Assembly (NCBI GenBank): GCA_028869325.1
Contig: JAGWST010000273.1
Span: 1 to 9,098, forward strand
Direction: 5' to 3'
Length of the DNA: 9,098 bases
Source: a bacterium
GTDB lineage: Bacteria > Vulcanimicrobiota > Vulcanimicrobiia > Vulcanimicrobiales > SCRA01
The notes under the pieces are model-generated. The model saw nothing but the letters and a program-made list of their open reading frames with translations, was not told where the DNA came from and searched no databases. Shown here one piece after another: positions 6,439 through 9,098 of the stretch (positions are counted from its first letter, which is position 1; every line of letters begins with the position of its first letter). The translations under genes and the position numbers were made by a program.

Positions 6439-6744
6439 TCAGAGGTCGACGTAGATCTGATCGCCCTCTAGCGTCACGGCGTAGCTGGCGACGGGCACCA
6501 CTGCGGGGAGCGCGATCACCTCGCCCGTCCGCACGTCGAAGCGAGCCCCATGACGGGGGCACTCGATCTCGCAGCCGTCGAGCAGACCCTGCTCCAGCGG
6601 TCCGCCGTCGTGCGTGCAGACATCGTCGATTGCGTAGATCTTGCCCGCCACGTTGCAGAGCAACACCTCGGTCCCATCGACGATCACCTGTTTGGTCGTC
6701 CCAAGAGCAACCTCCGAGACCTTCGCCACCCGCGTTCGCGCCAT
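6439..6744 (-). CDS. Rieske-type [2Fe-2S] ferredoxin-like protein
   Basis: A 101-residue stand-alone Rieske domain. Cluster ligands are in CTHDGGPL (Cys43, His45) and CPRHGARFD (Cys62, His65), and the usual GKIYAIDDVCTH and RTGEVIALPAV segments are present. There is no signal peptide, membrane helix or attached catalytic domain, so it is a soluble electron carrier of the BphF/NirD-like class. Small Rieske genes are common inside SUF operons of several high-GC phyla, and here it follows sufB in the same direction, consistent with a Fe-S role; its redox partner is unknown. ATG 6744 is chosen: AGGAGGG (6757-6751) lies six bases upstream. Another ATG at 6748, four bases earlier, is in a different frame and gives a protein without Rieske motifs. 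A 164-bp gap containing a large palindrome separates it from sufB, so it may have its own promoter or be expressed by read-through. Confidence 0.93.
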   Translation of the reverse strand: MARTRVAKVSEVALGTTKQVIVDGTEVLLCNVAGKIYAIDDVCTHDGGPLEQGLLDGCEIECPRHGARFDVRTGEVIALPAVVPVASYAVTLEGDQIYVDL

Positions 6745-6803
6745 TCATTCCCCTCCTGCAATCCCTTGCTGCGTCTCTCCCAAAATCGCTCGCGACCACG
6801 CCG

Positions 6804-6909
6804 GGGCGCGAGGGATATTGCCCCTGAGCCAAGGCGCGAAGAGCCGACGCGTACTATGACGTACGCGAGGCTCCGAGCAACGAAGGATCAGGGCAATAGG
6901 CCCGCGCCC
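6804..6909. repeat. ~106-bp imperfect palindrome directly after sufB (terminator, REP- or MITE-like)
   Basis: The outer arms 6804-6827 and 6888-6909 are inverted repeats: 20 base pairs in blocks of 7, 2, 8 and 3 with a 2-nt mismatch and two single-base bulges. Inside, gagcc (6841-6845) pairs with ggctc (6869-6873) and cgcgtac (6848-6854) with gtacgcg (6861-6867) around a six-base loop tatgac. The middle section (6828-6840 against 6874-6887) does not pair well. The right arm touches the first base of the sufB stop triplet. Placement just past sufB suggests a transcript end or processing hairpin, but there is no T-tract, and the size and nested symmetry also suit a dispersed palindromic repeat or a small non-autonomous element. 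No ORF of note lies inside. Confidence 0.7.
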
Positions 6910-8315
6910 TAGCCGACCGCGCCTTCCATTTCCATCTTGACGAGCCGGTTCAACTCCACCGCGTACTCCATCGGCAACTCCTTCACGAAGAAGTCGAAGA
7001 AGCCGTTGACGATCATGCCGACCGCCTCGTCCTCGGAGAGCCCGCGCGTCATCGCGTAGAAGATCTGATCCTCACCGACCTTCGAGACCGAGGCCTCGTG
7101 CTCGACGGTGGCGTGCTGCTCGTTGATCTTCATCGTCGGCAGCGTGTCGCTCGAGGACTTCTCGTCCATGATGAGGGCGTCGCACTTGACGCGCGTCTTG
7201 GTGCCCGTCGCACCCGGCATCACCTCGACCAGGCCTCGGTACGTGGTCTTGCCGCCATGCGCGGAGACGGACTTGTTGGTGACCACCGAGGTGGTGTTCG
7301 GCGCCACGTGAATCACCTTGGCACCTGCGTCCTGATGCTGTCCCTCGCCGGCGAAGGCCATCGAGAGGATCTCACCGCGTGCGCCCTCGCCCATCAAGTA
7401 GATCGACGGGTACTTCATGGTTAGACGCGAGCCGATGTTGCCGTCGACCCACTCGACCGTCGCGTTGCGATACGCCTTCGCGCGCTTGGTAACCAGATTG
7501 AAGATGTTGCGGTACCAGTTCTGGATCGTGGTGTAGCGGATGTGACCGCCGTCCAGCGCGATCAGCTCGACCACGGCGCTGTGCAGCGAGCTGGAGGAGA
7601 ACTTCGGTGCCGTGCAGCCCTCGATGTAATGCATCGAGGCATCGTCCTCGGCGATCAGCAGCGTGCGCTCGAACTGGCCCATGTTCTCCGAGTTGATGCG
7701 GAAGTAGGCTTGGAGCGGCATCTTCACTTCGACGCCCTTGGGCACGTACACGAACGAGCCGCCCGACCACACCGAGGAGTTGAGCGCGGCGAACTTGTTG
7801 TCTTCGATCGGGATGACGGTCGAGATGTACTTCTGCACGATCTCCGGATACTGGCGCAGCGCCGTATCCATGTCGCAGAAGATCACGCCGTCTTTCTCGA
7901 GCTCCTCGACGACGGAGTGGTAGACCACTTCCGATTCGTACTGCGCCGAGACGCCGCTGAGGAACTTGCGCTCCGCTTCGGGGATGCCGAGGCGGTCGAA
8001 CGTCTTCTTGATGTCGTCGGGGACGTCGTCCCACGACTTCTCCGTCTGCTCGCCGGCCTTGACGAAGTAGTGGATGTCGTCGAAGTCGATCTCGTTGAGC
8101 AGCGCCGTGTCGCCCCACGTCGGCATCGGCTTCGCCCGGAACACGTCGTAGGCGCGCAGACGGAACTGGAGCATCCAGGCCGGCTCGTTCTTCATCGCCG
8201 AGATGCGCTCGACGATCTCGCGCGTCAGGCCCTTGGCGGACTTGAAGACGTAGTTCTCGGGATCGTGGAAGCCGTGTCGGTATTCCTCGATCAGGGCGTC
8301 GGTGGTGGCGGCCAT
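6909..8315 (-). CDS. sufB: Fe-S cluster assembly scaffold SufB
   Basis: A 468-residue full-length SufB, the scaffold on which SUF-pathway Fe-S clusters are built with SufC and SufD. Diagnostic stretches include [18 protein letters not shown] (180-197), [12 protein letters not shown] (229-240, Cys234), [19 protein letters not shown] (264-282), [16 protein letters not shown] (376-391, Cys378), VEHEASVSK (404-412, Glu407) and the C-terminal [20 protein letters not shown]. By motif position and spacing, Cys378 and Glu407 correspond to E. coli Cys405 and Glu434, both reported essential, so the scaffold looks competent. The SSSDT tail after Cys378 resembles the Gram-positive/archaeal type rather than E. 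coli. ATG 8315 has GAGG about five bases upstream. The gene lies 34 bp after the stop of the PLP decarboxylase and is followed by the palindrome and the Rieske gene. sufC, sufD and sufS are absent from the window, which is unusual. No SufR- or IscR-like site is visible in the short upstream gap. Confidence 0.96.
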   Translation of the reverse strand: MAATTDALIEEYRHGFHDPENYVFKSAKGLTREIVERISAMKNEPAWMLQFRLRAYDVFRAKPMPTWGDTALLNEIDFDDIHYFVKAGEQTEKSWDDVPDDIKKTFDRLGIPEAERKFLSGVSAQYESEVVYHSVVEELEKDGVIFCDMDTALRQYPEIVQKYISTVIPIEDNKFAALNSSVWSGGSFVYVPKGVEVKMPLQAYFRINSENMGQFERTLLIAEDDASMHYIEGCTAPKFSSSSLHSAVVELIALDGGHIRYTTIQNWYRNIFNLVTKRAKAYRNATVEWVDGNIGSRLTMKYPSIYLMGEGARGEILSMAFAGEGQHQDAGAKVIHVAPNTTSVVTNKSVSAHGGKTTYRGLVEVMPGATGTKTRVKCDALIMDEKSSSDTLPTMKINEQHATVEHEASVSKVGEDQIFYAMTRGLSEDEAVGMIVNGFFDFFVKELPMEYAVELNRLVKMEMEGAVG

Positions 8316-8349
8316 CAGTACCTCAGGGTAGCGTTCCGCACAGGGTCAG

Positions 8350-9098
8350 TCAAGATAGTGCAGATGTTTCTGTACTTTCCAACCCGTTCGCCCGTGCAAT
8401 CGTGGCACCCGCCGCCCGGACCGCGCCCAGCAGCACGTCGAGATCGTCCTCACGCGTGCGGTGGTTCACGATGCAGACGCGCAGGGCGCGCTTGCCGCCG
8501 ATCCGGGTCGTGCTGGGCACGGCCGCTCCGCTCTCCTGGACGGCGATCGCGATCGCCTCGTTGAGCCGGTCGAGCTCCGCCTCGGCGAGCGCCGCCGGGC
8601 GCAGGCGGAAGCACACGATGTTGAGGGCGACCGGGGCGAGCAGTTCGAGATCGTCCGCGGCGGCGATCCGCTGCCCGAGAGCGGCCGCCAAATCGCAGGT
8701 GCGGGCGATCGCCTCGCCCAGCCGGCGCGGCCCGTAGTGCCGCAGCGTGAACCAGACGGCGAGCGCGCGAAACGGCCGAGACAGCTCCAGGCCGTAGTCC
8801 GCGTACCAGGGCGCGCCCGCCGCCGTCCCCCGCTCGGCGCGGCCCAGGTAGGCCGGCGCCGAGGCGAAGGGCGCACGGTGGGCCGCCTCGTCGCGAACGA
8901 GCACGCAGCCGGTGGCGTACGGCACCTGGAGCCACTTGTGGGCGTCGAAGGCGAGCGAGTCGGCCCGTCCGATGCCGCGTACGAGCGCGGCATGCCGGTC
9001 GCTCAGCGCCGCGAGTGCGCCGAAGGCGCCGTCGACGTGGAACCAGAGGGCTTCCTCGCGGCAGAGATCGGCCAGCGCGTCGAGCGGATCGCAGGCGC
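8350..9098 (-). CDS. Group II PLP-dependent decarboxylase (aromatic-L-amino-acid / glutamate decarboxylase superfamily), 3' half only
   Basis: 248 C-terminal residues are visible; the frame is open at the right edge (first full codon at 9096), and whole proteins are about 450-500 residues. Marks are WFHVDGAFGA (the Asp contacts the PLP ring nitrogen), DSLAFDAHKWLQVPYATGCVLVRD (Schiff-base Lys in DAHKW), LELSRPFRALAVWFTLRHYG, LNIVCFRLRP and the C-terminal LRVCIVNHRTREDDLD. This order is typical of the aromatic-amino-acid decarboxylase branch, which forms amines such as tyramine or tryptamine; the substrate pocket lies largely outside the window, so specificity is not assigned. It ends 34 bp before sufB in the same direction, so read-through into sufB is likely, although no functional link is known. 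A GTG inside the frame at 8925 is internal (mid-motif) and is not a start. Confidence 0.9.
   Translation of the reverse strand, partial: ACDPLDALADLCREEALWFHVDGAFGALAALSDRHAALVRGIGRADSLAFDAHKWLQVPYATGCVLVRDEAAHRAPFASAPAYLGRAERGTAAGAPWYADYGLELSRPFRALAVWFTLRHYGPRRLGEAIARTCDLAAALGQRIAAADDLELLAPVALNIVCFRLRPAALAEAELDRLNEAIAIAVQESGAAVPSTTRIGGKRALRVCIVNHRTREDDLDVLLGAVRAAGATIARANGLESTETSALS

Noticed and set aside
6746..6748. Alternative ATG for the Rieske gene four bases upstream
   Set aside because: It is in another frame and yields a protein without the Cys/His cluster ligands.
7135..7190. Possible loss of the SufB catalytic cysteine (SSSDT where E. coli has a Cys-containing segment)
   Set aside because: Counting 26 residues back from the VEHEA motif, as in E. 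coli SufB from memory, places the essential Cys405 equivalent at Cys378, which is present.
7542..8564. A 340-codon plus-strand open frame opposite sufB and the decarboxylase
   Set aside because: It spans two real genes on the other strand and has no family motif and low-complexity Arg/Val/Leu/Asp composition.
1..9098. tRNA, rRNA, CRISPR array, insertion sequence or phage genes
   Set aside because: I looked for cloverleaf-like segments, regularly spaced repeats and transposase/integrase motifs and found none that hold up.

Overview
This looks like ordinary chromosomal DNA from a high-GC bacterium (roughly two thirds G+C by eye). It carries ten protein-coding genes, two of them cut by the window edges, packed with short intergenic gaps; the longest gene-free stretch is 164 bp. 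No tRNA, rRNA, CRISPR array, insertion sequence, integrase or phage gene is visible. The taxon cannot be fixed from this sequence. A SufB whose C-terminal region resembles the Gram-positive/actinobacterial/archaeal type, a secreted double-domain M16 peptidase with a TTG start, and the mixed gene order fit an uncultured high-GC lineage (for example a Chloroflexota-, Dormibacterota- or Eremiobacterota-like genome). That is inference only.

Layout: (a) 1-1864, minus strand: a three-gene unit transcribed right to left: a DoxX-family membrane protein, an alpha/beta hydrolase whose GTG start overlaps the doxX stop as GTGA, and an AhpD-like peroxidase-related protein that runs off the left edge. (b) 1956-2566, plus strand, divergent from (a): a BolA-family protein followed by a CGFS-type monothiol glutaredoxin that carries CGFT. 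These families are known partners in [2Fe-2S] handling. (c) 2570-5251, minus strand: a secreted M16 zinc peptidase made of one active and one degenerate half, convergent with the glutaredoxin. (d) 5337-6428, plus strand: a HisC-like PLP aminotransferase, divergent from the peptidase across an 85-bp region holding a perfect inverted repeat and a candidate promoter. (e) 6439-9098, minus strand: the 3' half of a group II PLP decarboxylase, then sufB, then a ~106-bp imperfect palindrome, then a small Rieske [2Fe-2S] protein.

How the genes fit together: four of the ten (bolA-like, grx, sufB, Rieske) concern iron-sulfur cluster assembly, transfer or use, and three more (doxX, AhpD-like, hydrolase) form a set often linked to redox or thiol stress. 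sufB appears here without sufC or sufD beside it. I see no previously undescribed multi-gene system. The less ordinary signals are non-coding: the palindrome after sufB, the inverted repeat in the peptidase/aminotransferase divergent region, and mutually exclusive hairpins in the bolA-grx gap.
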